In this document: positions 9,053 through 17,721 of the stretch, one piece after another | How the letters are laid out: each line of letters opens with the position of its first letter | Numbering within the stretch: position 1 is the first letter of the stretch | Source of the DNA: Mucilaginibacter glaciei | GTDB lineage: Bacteria > Bacteroidota > Bacteroidia > Sphingobacteriales > Sphingobacteriaceae | NCBI RefSeq assembly: GCF_014773245.1 | Contig: NZ_JACWMX010000001.1 | Span: forward strand, 372,001-436,000 | Reading direction: 5' to 3' | Length of the DNA stretch: 64,000 nucleotides | Program-made: the position numbers and the translations under genes | The notes under the pieces: generated by a model | What the model was told of the DNA's origin: nothing | The model's database searches: none | The model's input: only the letters and a program-made list of their open reading frames with translations

Positions 9053-9889
9053 ATGAACTACTACGAATTGCTCTTCACTACCATTACCACCGAAGATTAC
9101 CAGCAGGATCTGTTGATAAACACTTTGGGCGATATTGGTTTTGACACTTTTGAAGAGGTTGATCTGGGTTTTAAGGCCTATATCCCGGTTGAAGATTTTG
9201 ACCAGGCCAGGCTGGATGAAGCTTTAGAGGCTTACCGCGAAATGTTCACGTTCAGTTACGACATTACACTTATCCCGCAAAAAAACTGGAACGAGGTATG
9301 GGAAAGCAATTTTGAACCCATCCAGATAGGCGACCAGGTATTTGTGCGGGCTACCTTCCATGCATCCAAGCCGAAGTTTCCTTACGAGATCGTTATCGAT
9401 CCTAAAATGGCGTTCGGTACGGGCCACCACCAAACCACGGCTATGATGATGGCCCTGATGCTGGAGAATGATTTTGCTGGTAAAAAGGTATTGGATATGG
9501 GTTGTGGTACGGGTATCCTGGCTATACTTGCAGCTAAACTTGGCGCTGTAGATATAACCGCCATTGACTACGATGTGGTTTGCTATGAAAGCACAATTGA
9601 AAACTCGGCACTCAATAGCATTACTAATATCAAAGCTCTGTGCGGCTCAAAAGAGGCTATCCCTGATGAGCAATACGATATCATCCTGGCTAATATTAAC
9701 CGCAATATCCTGATTGATCAGATGGCGCAGTACGCCGAAGCTTTAAAGCCGGGCGGCGAGATCTATTTTAGCGGTTTCTATGAGTCGCCCGATCTGGAGA
9801 TCCTCACAGACGAAGCCCGCAAATACGACCTCAAATACATCACCCATAAAAAAGATAAAGAGTGGGTAGCGGCTAAATTTATTCTATAG
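9053..9889 (+). CDS. prmA: Ribosomal protein L11 methyltransferase
   Basis: This 278-residue SAM-dependent enzyme methylates ribosomal protein L11. The N-terminal ~95 residues form the L11-recognition domain. The class I methyltransferase core has motif I VLDMGCGTGILA and the PrmA-type sequences MAFGTGHHQTT and ILANINRNIL, the latter being the NPPY-equivalent loop. ATG at 9053 gives the usual MNYYELLFT start. The C terminus ends in KKDKEWVAAKF, also typical. Confidence 0.95.
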   Translation: MNYYELLFTTITTEDYQQDLLINTLGDIGFDTFEEVDLGFKAYIPVEDFDQARLDEALEAYREMFTFSYDITLIPQKNWNEVWESNFEPIQIGDQVFVRATFHASKPKFPYEIVIDPKMAFGTGHHQTTAMMMALMLENDFAGKKVLDMGCGTGILAILAAKLGAVDITAIDYDVVCYESTIENSALNSITNIKALCGSKEAIPDEQYDIILANINRNILIDQMAQYAEALKPGGEIYFSGFYESPDLEILTDEARKYDLKYITHKKDKEWVAAKFIL

Positions 9890-9915
9890 GTTTACACCGA
9901 TTATTTTGATTAATA

Positions 9916-9955
9916 GATTACACCGATTTTGATTTGCGATCGGTGTAATCTTTTA
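9916..9955 (+). terminator. Terminator after prmA built from repeat-like arms
   Basis: GATTACACCGAT (9916-9927) and ATCGGTGTAATC (9939-9950) pair perfectly over 12 bp with an 11-nt loop, followed by TTTTAATTCT. A partial direct copy (TACACCGATTATTTTGATT) starts just upstream near 9893, and the same 12-mer occurs at 8146-8157. Confidence 0.65.
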
Positions 9956-9974
9956 ATTCTTTCAATCCAGGTAA

Positions 9975-10613
9975 TTAGTAACCGACCGTAAATCTTGCTT
10001 TTATAAACTTGTTGTTTTCCAATTCGTTTACTGCAGCAACAGCCAAGTCTTCTACACTGATCTCACATTTGCCTGCTTCATTAAAAACCGGGCTTTCGGT
10101 TCCTAAACGGAAAGTGCCTGTACGTGTGCCTGGGTGCAGGTTAATAGCAGGGCTCAGGAAGGTCCAGTCTAATTCTTCTTCCTTACGCAGTTCAGTAAGG
10201 TAGTCACGGGCTGCTGTAGCGCCGGTTTTCCATTCTGCAGGGAACTCAGGCGAGTCAACTAATTGTCTGCCATCTATAAATAAACTGCCTGCACCGCCAA
10301 TAACTAATAAGCGTTTAACCCCCGATTTTTTTGTGGCTGCTTGTATATCCTCACATCCCTTTATGAACGCGTTATATAAATCGGGGTTAGTCCAACCCGC
10401 ATTGAATGAATTGATCACAGCGTCATGCCCGGATAGTGCTGCTGCCAGTGCATCTAAGTTATTTACGTTTGCCGCTACCGGGGTTACGCCAGCCTCTTTA
10501 GCTACTTTTGAACTGTCGCGGGTTATGGCGGTCACTTCGTATCCACGGGATGTTAATTCTTTTAAAATTGCGCTGCCTACAAAGCCTGTTGCGCCTATTA
10601 ATGCTACTTTCAT
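9975..10613 (-). CDS. NAD(P)-binding SDR-like oxidoreductase (YwnB-like)
   Basis: This 212-residue atypical short-chain dehydrogenase has an N-terminal Rossmann motif MKVALIGATGFVGSAIL, then ANVNNLDALAAALSGHDAVINSF and LLVIGGAGSLF, the pattern of the NmrA/YwnB NAD(P)H-binding group. No Tyr-x3-Lys catalytic pair is obvious, so it may act as a redox sensor or reductase of unknown substrate. It lies 52 bp downstream of an Rrf2 regulator on the same strand and is probably cotranscribed. The pairing resembles the B. subtilis ywnA/ywnB neighbours. Confidence 0.8.
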   Translation of the reverse strand: MKVALIGATGFVGSAILKELTSRGYEVTAITRDSSKVAKEAGVTPVAANVNNLDALAAALSGHDAVINSFNAGWTNPDLYNAFIKGCEDIQAATKKSGVKRLLVIGGAGSLFIDGRQLVDSPEFPAEWKTGATAARDYLTELRKEEELDWTFLSPAINLHPGTRTGTFRLGTESPVFNEAGKCEISVEDLAVAAVNELENNKFIKARFTVGY

Positions 10614-10665
10614 GATCGATCTATTTAATTGTAATTTAAGTTGTTATAGTTTAATTTTAAATTTT

Positions 10666-11070
10666 TTATTTGAATTTTTTACAAAATTCTAAAAGGTTCG
10701 TTTTGCCCAATTTCAACATTACCGACTGATCAATTTCTTCATATAAGTCGTTCAGATGCTGGTTTATCTGCTTGCCGACGGGGCAGGCGGGGTTAGGCTG
10801 ATTTTTGGCCATACCTAATAAGGCTTTGGGTTTAACGGTTTCGTAGATCATGGCCAGCGTGATCTGGTCGGCAGGCCGGTTAAGTTTATAGCCGCCTTTT
10901 TTACCCTCCTGGCTGGTTACTAATCCGTATTTGATCAGGCTACTTAATTCCTTCCGTACCAATACTGCGTTCACGTTAATACTACCCGCCAGGTATTCGG
11001 ATGAGATAACCCCATCCGCCTCGCAAAGCAGGGTCATTATATGTAGCGTAATGGGGAAGCGTCCGTTCAT
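10666..11070 (-). CDS. Rrf2-family transcriptional regulator (YwnA-like)
   Basis: This 134-residue winged-helix repressor has a recognition region SINVNAVLVRKELSSLIKYGL and the wing GKKGGYKLNRP of Rrf2 proteins. It lacks the three-cysteine cluster of IscR/NsrR. Cys96 in NPACPVGKQ is the main conserved-looking thiol, so it may sense redox or electrophile stress by thiol chemistry; that is inference. The promoter and a palindrome lie directly upstream, indicating autoregulation, and the reductase gene follows in the same operon. Confidence 0.88.
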   Translation of the reverse strand: MNGRFPITLHIMTLLCEADGVISSEYLAGSINVNAVLVRKELSSLIKYGLVTSQEGKKGGYKLNRPADQITLAMIYETVKPKALLGMAKNQPNPACPVGKQINQHLNDLYEEIDQSVMLKLGKTNLLEFCKKFK

Positions 11071-11075
11071 TTATT

Positions 11076-11128
11076 CTGTAATAAATATTATTACAGTACA
11101 AATATAAGCATGTAATTTTATGGATCAA
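11076..11128 (-). promoter_or_regulatory. Rrf2 operon promoter with overlapping 9-3-9 palindrome
   Basis: On the minus strand there is TTG at 11126-11128, a 19-bp spacer and the perfect -7 element TATATTTG at 11099-11106. Immediately downstream, at 11076-11096, CTGTAATAA and TTATTACAG form a perfect palindrome with a 3-bp centre. It would cover the transcription start and ends 5 bp before the ATG, as expected for an autorepressor site. Confidence 0.75.
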
Positions 11129-11255
11129 GCATTCGTTATAAACTATCTTTAATATGAAACAGTGTTGACAATGCCATATTATTTCATGCGTAATTTTGTA
11201 TGTTTTTAACTTTCAGACCAATTTGGTCAGTATTAATAGTTTTAAAACCGATACT

Positions 11256-12110
11256 ATGAAAACCTACCTTGTACCTGTCGATTTTTCTGACGCCGCCTTT
11301 AACGCCGCCGACTTTGCTGCTAAACTAAGCCATCAAACCAATGTAGAAACCATTGTGCTAATGAACGCTTATTATATATCCGAGCTGGAGACGATGTTGC
11401 CCGACGCCAATATGGTAATGCTGCGCCAGGAAGAAATTGATGAAAACGCAATTGACCGTTTAGCACAATTGGAAAAGCTGAAGGTTAGGCTTAAAAACAG
11501 GGTTAGAGATGGAGTTGAGATAAAAGTTCGCCTGAACCGCTCACACTTGTTAAGGGCAGTTATAGATACGGTTGCCGAAGAAAAAGCCGATTTGGTAGTG
11601 CTGGGCAGCGTGGGGAATACCACCGTACGTGAGGGTGGTATAGGGCTGGGTGGTCACGTTATAGCTATATCGAAGGCGAGCCCTGTGCCGGTGATGGTTA
11701 TCCCGCCAGCCTATATCTACAAAAAGATTGAGGAGGCGGTTATTGCCTTTGATTTTAAGAAAGCTAAGGAAAATGTACCCATCAACCTTTTGCATAAGCT
11801 GTTAGGAAAGCAACAAATAAAACTACTGGTGGTTAATGTAGACGCCAAAGGTAAGCATGGGGCTGCCGAACCCAAACAGCTTGCCCGGGAAGGTGCATTG
11901 CATCATATTTTAAAAGTGTTTCAACCCAAATACTTTTATATTAATAATCCGAATGTAATTACAGGTATCCTTGATTTTGCCAGGGAGCACGAAGCTCAAA
12001 TGGTTATAGCTCTGCCGCACACGTACAGCTTTTTTCAATCGATAATGCACAGCAGTATTTCACAACAATTGGCTAAGAGTTCGGCGGTACCTTTGCTATT
12101 ATTAAAATAG
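11256..12110 (+). CDS. Universal stress protein, tandem Usp domains
   Basis: This 284-residue cytoplasmic protein starts MKTYLVPVDFSDAAF, the first strand and loop of the Usp fold. The first domain (about 1-148) has the nucleotide-binding pattern VVLGSVGNTTVREGGIGLGG followed by VPVMVIP. The second (about 150-284) keeps the fold, ending VPLLLLK, but its ATP loop is degenerate. The open frame extends upstream to 11196, but ATG at 11256 gives the family start. It is divergent from the Rrf2 operon. Confidence 0.85.
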   Translation: MKTYLVPVDFSDAAFNAADFAAKLSHQTNVETIVLMNAYYISELETMLPDANMVMLRQEEIDENAIDRLAQLEKLKVRLKNRVRDGVEIKVRLNRSHLLRAVIDTVAEEKADLVVLGSVGNTTVREGGIGLGGHVIAISKASPVPVMVIPPAYIYKKIEEAVIAFDFKKAKENVPINLLHKLLGKQQIKLLVVNVDAKGKHGAAEPKQLAREGALHHILKVFQPKYFYINNPNVITGILDFAREHEAQMVIALPHTYSFFQSIMHSSISQQLAKSSAVPLLLLK

Positions 12111-12144
12111 TTACCTAATTGGCAATTTTTTAAACCCGTTATTG

Positions 12145-12156
12145 GTGTTATAACAC
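12145..12156. promoter_or_regulatory. 12-bp perfect palindrome upstream of mpl
   Basis: GTGTTATAACAC lies 46 bp before the mpl ATG. Symmetry and location suggest a possible operator, but such short palindromes can occur by chance and no cognate regulator is identified. Confidence 0.3.
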
Positions 12157-12202
12157 TTTTTACGTTAATTTGCCGCCGTATTTGCAGCACTAAACTTTAT
12201 TA

Positions 12203-13558
12203 ATGAGAGTACACTTTATAGCGATAGGCGGCAGTGCCATGCACAATTTGGCTATCGCTTTGCACAAAAAGGGATTTGAAGTAACCGGTTCTGACGATGT
12301 GCTGTTTGAGCCATCAGCGTCCCGCCTGGGCAATTACGGTATTTTACCTGTGCAGACCGGCTGGTACCCTGAAAAGATTACTCCTGAATTAGATGCCGTT
12401 ATTTTGGGCATGCACGCCCGGATAGATAATCCTGAACTTTTAAAGGCACAGGAACTGGGTGTCAAAATCTACTCTTATCCCGATTACATTTACGAGCAAT
12501 CTAAAGATAAACAGCGCGTGGTAATAGGTGGAAGCCATGGCAAAACTACTATTACCAGCATGATACTGCATGCTTTGCAACAGGCCGGAATCAATTTTGA
12601 CTATCTAGTGGGGGCGCAGCTGGAAGGTTTTGAAACCATGGTTAAGCTTAGCGATGAAGCACCGGTGATCATTATAGAAGGTGATGAATACCTGGCTTCG
12701 TCGATTGACAGCCGGCCGAAATTCCATATTTACAAAGCCCATATTGGAGTAATAAGCGGGATAGCCTGGGATCATATCAACGTGTTCCCAACTTTTGAAA
12801 ATTACATCCATCAGTTTAAAATATTTGCTGAAACCATACAACCCGGTGGTAAACTGATCTACAGCGAAACCGACCAGGTTTTAAAAACCATGGTTGATGG
12901 TTTGGACGTAAGCATAGCCAAATTGCCTTATGCCTTGCCGGAGTTTAAGATAGACAACGGCATTACCAGTGTAATAGCTGATGGTACAACTTACCCCTTA
13001 GCGGTGTTTGGTCAGCACAATTTATTGAACATGGAAGCCGCCCGTTTGGTGTGTGAAAGTTTAGGGATCGGTAGTGCTGATTTTTATTCTTACCTCACCA
13101 CTTTTAAAGGTGCGGCGCGCAGACTCGAGGTAGTTGGCCAAAACGAAAATGCGACGATCTTTAAAGATTTTGCGCATTCGCCGTCAAAGCTTACCGCTAC
13201 TATACAGGCAGTTAAGGCACAGTTCCCCGACAGAAAACTCCTGGCCTGCATCGAATTGCATACTTTTAGCAGCTTGAATAAGCGGTTTTTAGACGAATAT
13301 GCAGGCACTATGAACCTGGCTGATGAAGCCATAGTGTTTATAGACCGTAAAACATTTGAGCATAAAAAAATTGAGCCGTACCCGGCGGAAGCAGTAAAAA
13401 AGGCCTTTTCTAATGCGAGTCTGCTGTTTTTTAACGAACCGGCGCAATTGTTAGATCATTTAGAAGGGTTAGATCTGGCTGATAGTAACCTTTTAATGAT
13501 GAGTTCGGGCAACTTTGGCGGCATAAATTTAATTGAACTAAAAAATAAATTGTTATAA
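12203..13558 (+). CDS. mpl: UDP-N-acetylmuramate:L-alanyl-gamma-D-glutamyl-meso-diaminopimelate ligase
   Basis: This 451-residue Mur-type ATP-dependent ligase attaches recycled murein tripeptide to UDP-MurNAc. The N-terminal VHFIAIGGSAMHNLA is the UDP-binding loop seen in MurC/Mpl. GGSHGKTTITSM is the P-loop, and the central domain includes IIEGDEYLASSIDSRPKF, a diagnostic Mpl segment. The C-terminal domain has FAHSPSK in the position of the Mur ligase DYAHHP-type motif. It belongs to cell-wall recycling in the cytoplasm. No other mur gene is adjacent. Confidence 0.93.
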   Translation: MRVHFIAIGGSAMHNLAIALHKKGFEVTGSDDVLFEPSASRLGNYGILPVQTGWYPEKITPELDAVILGMHARIDNPELLKAQELGVKIYSYPDYIYEQSKDKQRVVIGGSHGKTTITSMILHALQQAGINFDYLVGAQLEGFETMVKLSDEAPVIIIEGDEYLASSIDSRPKFHIYKAHIGVISGIAWDHINVFPTFENYIHQFKIFAETIQPGGKLIYSETDQVLKTMVDGLDVSIAKLPYALPEFKIDNGITSVIADGTTYPLAVFGQHNLLNMEAARLVCESLGIGSADFYSYLTTFKGAARRLEVVGQNENATIFKDFAHSPSKLTATIQAVKAQFPDRKLLACIELHTFSSLNKRFLDEYAGTMNLADEAIVFIDRKTFEHKKIEPYPAEAVKKAFSNASLLFFNEPAQLLDHLEGLDLADSNLLMMSSGNFGGINLIELKNKLL

Positions 13559-13640
13559 ATATAGCTGGTAATTAGTTTATTAATCAAATATGTTGTAACT
13601 TTATTAACTATTGAGAAACCTATCCTAATTAAATTAAAAA

Positions 13641-13985
13641 ATGAAAACACTTGGAAAAAAGATCCGGTTATTACGCCATCAAAAAGGTTGGAGCCAGGAA
13701 GAAGTTGCTAAACGATTAGATATTTCTATCCCTGCCTTTTCAAAAATTGAAACGGGTATTACCGACATCAATCTTTCACGTTTAGAGCAAATTTCTGCCT
13801 TGTTTGAAATGTCTGTGGTTCAGCTACTTACATTTAATGAGACGGAGCAGGATCAAAAAATTGCGAGCGAGTTAGAAAACGTTAACAAGAAGTTAATGGA
13901 CCGAGAGACTGAAGTGATAGACCTGCAGAAAAAAGTGATCGAGCTTTTTGAAGAATTAAGACATAAGAAAGTAGCAACAGCATAA
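13641..13985 (+). CDS. XRE-family HTH regulator with C-terminal coiled coil
   Basis: This 114-residue protein has a Cro/C1-type helix-turn-helix at about residues 5-60 (IRLLRHQKGWSQEEVAKRL and SIPAFSKIETG). A charged helix from about 70 to 108 is likely a coiled-coil dimerisation segment. No ligand domain is present. It is monocistronic, ends in a bidirectional terminator, and its target is unknown. Confidence 0.88.
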   Translation: MKTLGKKIRLLRHQKGWSQEEVAKRLDISIPAFSKIETGITDINLSRLEQISALFEMSVVQLLTFNETEQDQKIASELENVNKKLMDRETEVIDLQKKVIELFEELRHKKVATA

Positions 13986-14016
13986 TTTTAAGCCCGGATT
14001 CTTTTCGGGCTTAAAA
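13986..14016. terminator. Bidirectional terminator between XRE and GNAT genes
   Basis: TTTTAAGCCCG and CGGGCTTAAAA pair perfectly over 11 bp with a 9-nt loop. The TTTT/AAAA flanks serve both strands. The distal arm includes the stop codon of the convergent gene (14011-14013). Confidence 0.85.
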
Positions 14017-15129
14017 TTTATATCGCATGGTCAGATGGCGTTTTCCAAATGTGGCCCCCACCGCAGCATGGATCGCTATCATTTTCTCGTTAAAATCGCC
14101 CACCCACGATAATTCCAGCTCGTCATATTGCTTTAGCGGCAAAACATATTCTTTCAGCTTGATAAACAGGCATGATTCCAAACCGTGTTTTTGGAACTTT
14201 TGTTTGGTGCCCATAACTATCGCGCGCATGCGGGTAACACCTTTCCATTTACGATAAAGGAAAATTAACTTGCCCAAAAGATCAAGCTTGCCGTTTAATG
14301 GCTTGATCAATTGGTTGGCGTCGGGCAGTATCACTATAAATGATGCTGGTTCGCCATCTACGTAGGCAAACCATATCAGCTTTTCGTCCATAATGGGTTT
14401 CATTTGCTTAAAGCTTTCCATTATGGTGGCGTGATTGATAGGCACAAAGTTTTCAAAATCCCGCCAGCCATCGTTATAGATCTCCAAAAAATCGTTGGCA
14501 TATTTTTCGATCTGCGGGGTTTTAAAATGCTCGAAGGTGTAGCCGGGCTTATTCATTACCCAGGTAGCAATTTTAGTGAACCGCTCCGAAAATGGTTTGT
14601 GCACACTGAGGTGATTAGTTATCTGCTCGTATTGTGTTTTGAAACCGTAGCTCTCAAAAAAGGCCTTGTAATAGGGAAAGTTATAGTTCATCCCATAGGA
14701 GGGCGGCGTAAAGCCTTCAACCAGTAAACCCCAAAAATTATCATTTTCGCCAAAGTTAATAGGGCCGTCCATCGCCTCCATTCCGTTTTGCTTTAACCAT
14801 GCTTTAGCGGTATCGAATAGCAAAAAAGCGGTTGCCTCATCGTTTATACATTCAAAGAAACCGCAGCCCCCGGTGGGCTGTTCATAATTATAGGCTTTCT
14901 TTTCATTAATAAAGGCGGCTATGCGGCCAATAAGCAAGCCATTATCATCTTTCAACACCCAACGGATGGCCCTACCATGTTGATGGAAGTTATTTTTGGC
15001 CGGGTCAAATACCGCATTTACATCATTATCCAGCGGGCATACCCAATTAGGGTCGCCTTTGTACAGTTGACGGGCAACATCCAAAAACGCGTTTTTATCG
15101 GCCTTGCTTTTAACTTCCGTTATAATCAT
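14011..15129 (-). CDS. GNAT-like N-acetyltransferase family protein, function unknown
   Basis: This 372-residue cytoplasmic protein starts with IITEVKSKADKNAFLDVARQLYKGDPNWVCPL and resembles the YghO-like acyltransferase group common in Bacteroidota. An acyl-CoA N-acyltransferase fold is suggested by NGLLIGRIAAFIN (residues ~84-96), GGCGFFECINDE and the later WFAYVDGEPASFIVILPDAN. Two degenerate GNAT halves are likely. Substrate is unknown. Upstream, a terminator separates it from the acidic-protein gene, and downstream it ends inside a shared terminator. Confidence 0.65.
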   Translation of the reverse strand: MIITEVKSKADKNAFLDVARQLYKGDPNWVCPLDNDVNAVFDPAKNNFHQHGRAIRWVLKDDNGLLIGRIAAFINEKKAYNYEQPTGGCGFFECINDEATAFLLFDTAKAWLKQNGMEAMDGPINFGENDNFWGLLVEGFTPPSYGMNYNFPYYKAFFESYGFKTQYEQITNHLSVHKPFSERFTKIATWVMNKPGYTFEHFKTPQIEKYANDFLEIYNDGWRDFENFVPINHATIMESFKQMKPIMDEKLIWFAYVDGEPASFIVILPDANQLIKPLNGKLDLLGKLIFLYRKWKGVTRMRAIVMGTKQKFQKHGLESCLFIKLKEYVLPLKQYDELELSWVGDFNEKMIAIHAAVGATFGKRHLTMRYKF

Positions 15130-15147
15130 GCTGAAGTATATTTTACT

Positions 15148-15182
15148 ACAAAAAAAGCATCCAGCGGGTTACTGAATGCTTT
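15148..15182 (-). terminator. Terminator after the acidic small protein gene
   Basis: On the minus strand, AAAGCATTCAG and CTGGATGCTTT pair over 11 bp (one G-U) with a 7-nt loop and run into TTTTTTT. It sits between the acidic-protein stop codon and the start of the GNAT-like gene. Confidence 0.8.
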
Positions 15183-15210
15183 ACAATTATCTTTTATCAG
15201 GATCAATCAA

Positions 15211-15408
15211 TTAATCATCGTCCTCGTCATCGTAAGGATCATAAGTATCAAACCCACCCAGATCATCATCTAAAGGAATGTCCTCATCAAAATCGTCATC
15301 TTCGTCCGCAACCTTTTTGCCCGGTTTAGGATCATCATCAAAATCATCATCCTCTTCATCGCCGGCTTTCTTGGAAGAGGTATTCAAAGGTTTTTTTGGA
15401 GCTGCCAT
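15211..15408 (-). CDS. Small highly acidic protein
   Basis: This 65-residue protein has a short basic N terminus (MAAPKKPLNTSSKK) followed by an Asp/Glu-rich tail in which the motif DEDDDFD is repeated. It is predicted disordered. No enzyme motif, signal or membrane segment is present. It has its own terminator and a normal ATG, so it looks like a genuine, independently expressed gene. A charge-based role such as nucleic-acid-mimic or protein-binding is only a guess. Confidence 0.7.
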   Translation of the reverse strand: MAAPKKPLNTSSKKAGDEEDDDFDDDPKPGKKVADEDDDFDEDIPLDDDLGGFDTYDPYDDEDDD

Positions 15409-15549
15409 TTTAATAAATATTTATTCGTTAAAACTTATAATCTGTTAACCTGATTTGCTGTAGGGCTGTTTAGTTTCGCTGTGCTATATTCAGCATTATT
15501 TATGAGTAAAAATAATCAAAATCATTTTTATTAAAAATCATTTTGAAAT

Positions 15550-16110
15550 TTATTCTGCTGCCTGGCCTATGGTGCTGCTATTATCTGTAATATCCTTTAG
15601 CTGTGGGAGTTCAGAAATATCATTTACGCCAAAATAATCCATAAACAGGCCGCTGGTGCCGTAAAGTATGGGTTTGCCCACACTTTCCGACTTTCCCGTG
15701 ATAGCAATCAACTCCTTTTCGAGCAGTTTCTGAATAGAATAGTCGCAATTCACCCCTCGAATTTGCTCGATATCAGTTTTAGTTACCGGTTGTTTATAGG
15801 CGATGATAGCAAGTGTTTCTAACGCTGCCTGGCTCAGCTTCTTTTTTGAGCGCTGTAATTGCAGCAGGCTGATGGTAGTATGGTATTTTTTTTTGGTAAG
15901 GAACTGAAACCCATTGTTGATCTTCAATACTTCAACTGCGAAGCTTTCATCCTGATATTTTGCCCGGATATTATTGATGTGCGTGGTTATTTCATCGGAA
16001 GTGTAATCATGCTCAAATGCAGCTTGCAGGCAATATAGGATTTCCTCCGTCCGGATTCCCTGTTCTGACGCGAAGATCAACGCCTCGATGTGCTGTTCAA
16101 TATTTTCCAT
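15550..16110 (-). CDS. scpB: Segregation and condensation protein B
   Basis: This 186-residue winged-helix protein is the kleisin-associated subunit of the SMC-ScpAB complex for chromosome condensation. MENIEQHIEALIFASEQGIR at the N terminus, LSQAALETLAIIAYKQPVTKTDIEQIRGVN in the centre, and the LYGTSGLFMDYFG segment are diagnostic. The frame opens at a TTG at 16119, but the ATG at 16110 is better. scpA is not in the window. Confidence 0.93.
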   Translation of the reverse strand: MENIEQHIEALIFASEQGIRTEEILYCLQAAFEHDYTSDEITTHINNIRAKYQDESFAVEVLKINNGFQFLTKKKYHTTISLLQLQRSKKKLSQAALETLAIIAYKQPVTKTDIEQIRGVNCDYSIQKLLEKELIAITGKSESVGKPILYGTSGLFMDYFGVNDISELPQLKDITDNSSTIGQAAE

Positions 16111-16247
16111 GCGTTGCAAATATATCAGAATGTTAGAAAAATGACATTACTGTTAATTGTGCACGTCAAAATAATATCTGCATAAATAACTAATAACTTT
16201 ATATTTGACAGATTAGACCAGGGCTGAACATCAGCTGAATATATAAT

Positions 16248-17717
16248 ATGGCAGTTCTAAATAGCAGCGTGAGTGATAAGTACGAATTAGTCGTAGGATT
16301 AGAGGTACACGCGCAATTATCCACTTTAAGTAAGGCTTTCTCTTCAGATTCGGCGGCATTTGGTGCCGACCCCAATCATCATGTTAGTCCGGTTTCACTG
16401 GGCCATCCCGGTACTTTGCCGCGCATTAATAAGCGCATGGTAGAGTATGCTGTAAAGATGGGGCTGGCTTGTAATTGCACTATCAACCTCACCAATACCT
16501 TTGCCCGTAAAAACTATTTCTACGCCGATCTGCCCAAAGGGTTCCAAACTACGCAAGATCAGCAGCCCATTTGTTTAGGCGGCAGCGTTACCGTCAACTT
16601 AAGCGACGGCACAGCAAAGTCTATTGCGATCCACCACATCCACATGGAAGATGACGCGGGTAAAAGCGCGCATGACCAGCATGACGAATTCTCCCTTATC
16701 GACCTGAACAGGGCAGGGGTGCCGCTTATCGAGATTGTATCGCAGCCGGATATGCGCAGTGCCGAAGAGGCCGGGCAGTTTTTAACGGAAATAAGAAGGA
16801 CGCTGAGATATTTAGAGATCTGCGATGGTAATATGGAAGAAGGCAGCATGCGTTGCGATGCCAATATCTCCGTGCGTTTACACGGCGCTGTCGAATATGG
16901 CAACCGTTGCGAGGTGAAGAACTTAAACTCTATCCGAAACGTACAGCGCGCCATCGAGCATGAATTTTCCCGCCAGGTAGCCATTATAGAAGCGGGCGGC
17001 CACATCGACCAAAACACCCTGAATTTTAATGCCGATACCGGCGAAACGTCAGTTTTACGATCAAAGGAAATGGCCAACGATTACCGCTATTTCCCCGAGC
17101 CGGATTTGCTGCCTGTACAAATAACAGCAGCTGAACTGGAGGCTATCCGTAAAAGTATGCCTGCATTGCCCCATGAGTTAATAGAAAAATATACAAGAGA
17201 GCTTGGGTTATCAGCTTATGATGCAGGGGTTATCGTAGCTGACAAAGAGTTTGCAGCTTACTTTGAAGAAGTTATAAAACACACATCAAATTATAAATCG
17301 GCAGCGAACTGGCTGATGGGGTCGGTTAGGTCTTACTTAAATGATAACAGCTTAGGCATTAGCAGCTTGTCGCTTACGCCAGACAACCTTGCTGGATTGA
17401 TCAAGCTGGTGGATGAGGGCAAAGTGAACAACACTGTTGCTGCGCAAAAATTATTCCCGGCTTTGTTGAAAGGAAACGGCAAAACCGCCGACCAATTGGC
17501 CAGAGAACTTAACTTGGTTATCAGTAAAGATACATCGGAAGTTGACGGGTTTATAAAGGCAGCTTTGGCTAAGTTCCCTGATAAGGTAGTGGAATACCAA
17601 AAGGGTAAAAAGGGCGTTTTAGGCTTATTTATGGGCGAGGTAATGAAACTCTCGAAGGGAAAGATTGATCCGCAGAAAACCAACCAATTGTTAATTAAAG
17701 AATTAGAATCTAAATAG
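16248..17717 (+). CDS. gatB: Aspartyl/glutamyl-tRNA(Asn/Gln) amidotransferase subunit B
   Basis: This 489-residue subunit of GatCAB selects Glu-tRNA(Gln) or Asp-tRNA(Asn) and catalyses the kinase and transamidation steps. It has YELVVGLEVHAQL, the central MEEGSMRCDANIS and NYRYFPEPDL-type signature (NDYRYFPEPDLLP), and the C-terminal GatB/YqeY helical domain ending in QKTNQLLIKELE. Length is normal. The next gene starts only 4 bp after its stop, suggesting cotranscription. gatA and gatC are elsewhere. Confidence 0.97.
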   Translation: MAVLNSSVSDKYELVVGLEVHAQLSTLSKAFSSDSAAFGADPNHHVSPVSLGHPGTLPRINKRMVEYAVKMGLACNCTINLTNTFARKNYFYADLPKGFQTTQDQQPICLGGSVTVNLSDGTAKSIAIHHIHMEDDAGKSAHDQHDEFSLIDLNRAGVPLIEIVSQPDMRSAEEAGQFLTEIRRTLRYLEICDGNMEEGSMRCDANISVRLHGAVEYGNRCEVKNLNSIRNVQRAIEHEFSRQVAIIEAGGHIDQNTLNFNADTGETSVLRSKEMANDYRYFPEPDLLPVQITAAELEAIRKSMPALPHELIEKYTRELGLSAYDAGVIVADKEFAAYFEEVIKHTSNYKSAANWLMGSVRSYLNDNSLGISSLSLTPDNLAGLIKLVDEGKVNNTVAAQKLFPALLKGNGKTADQLARELNLVISKDTSEVDGFIKAALAKFPDKVVEYQKGKKGVLGLFMGEVMKLSKGKIDPQKTNQLLIKELESK

Positions 17718-17721
17718 AATT

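Noticed and set aside
16559..17077. 172-codon minus-strand frame opposite gatB
   Set aside because: It is the mirror of a conserved gene, has low-complexity Ser/Ile/Leu content and no plausible start context.
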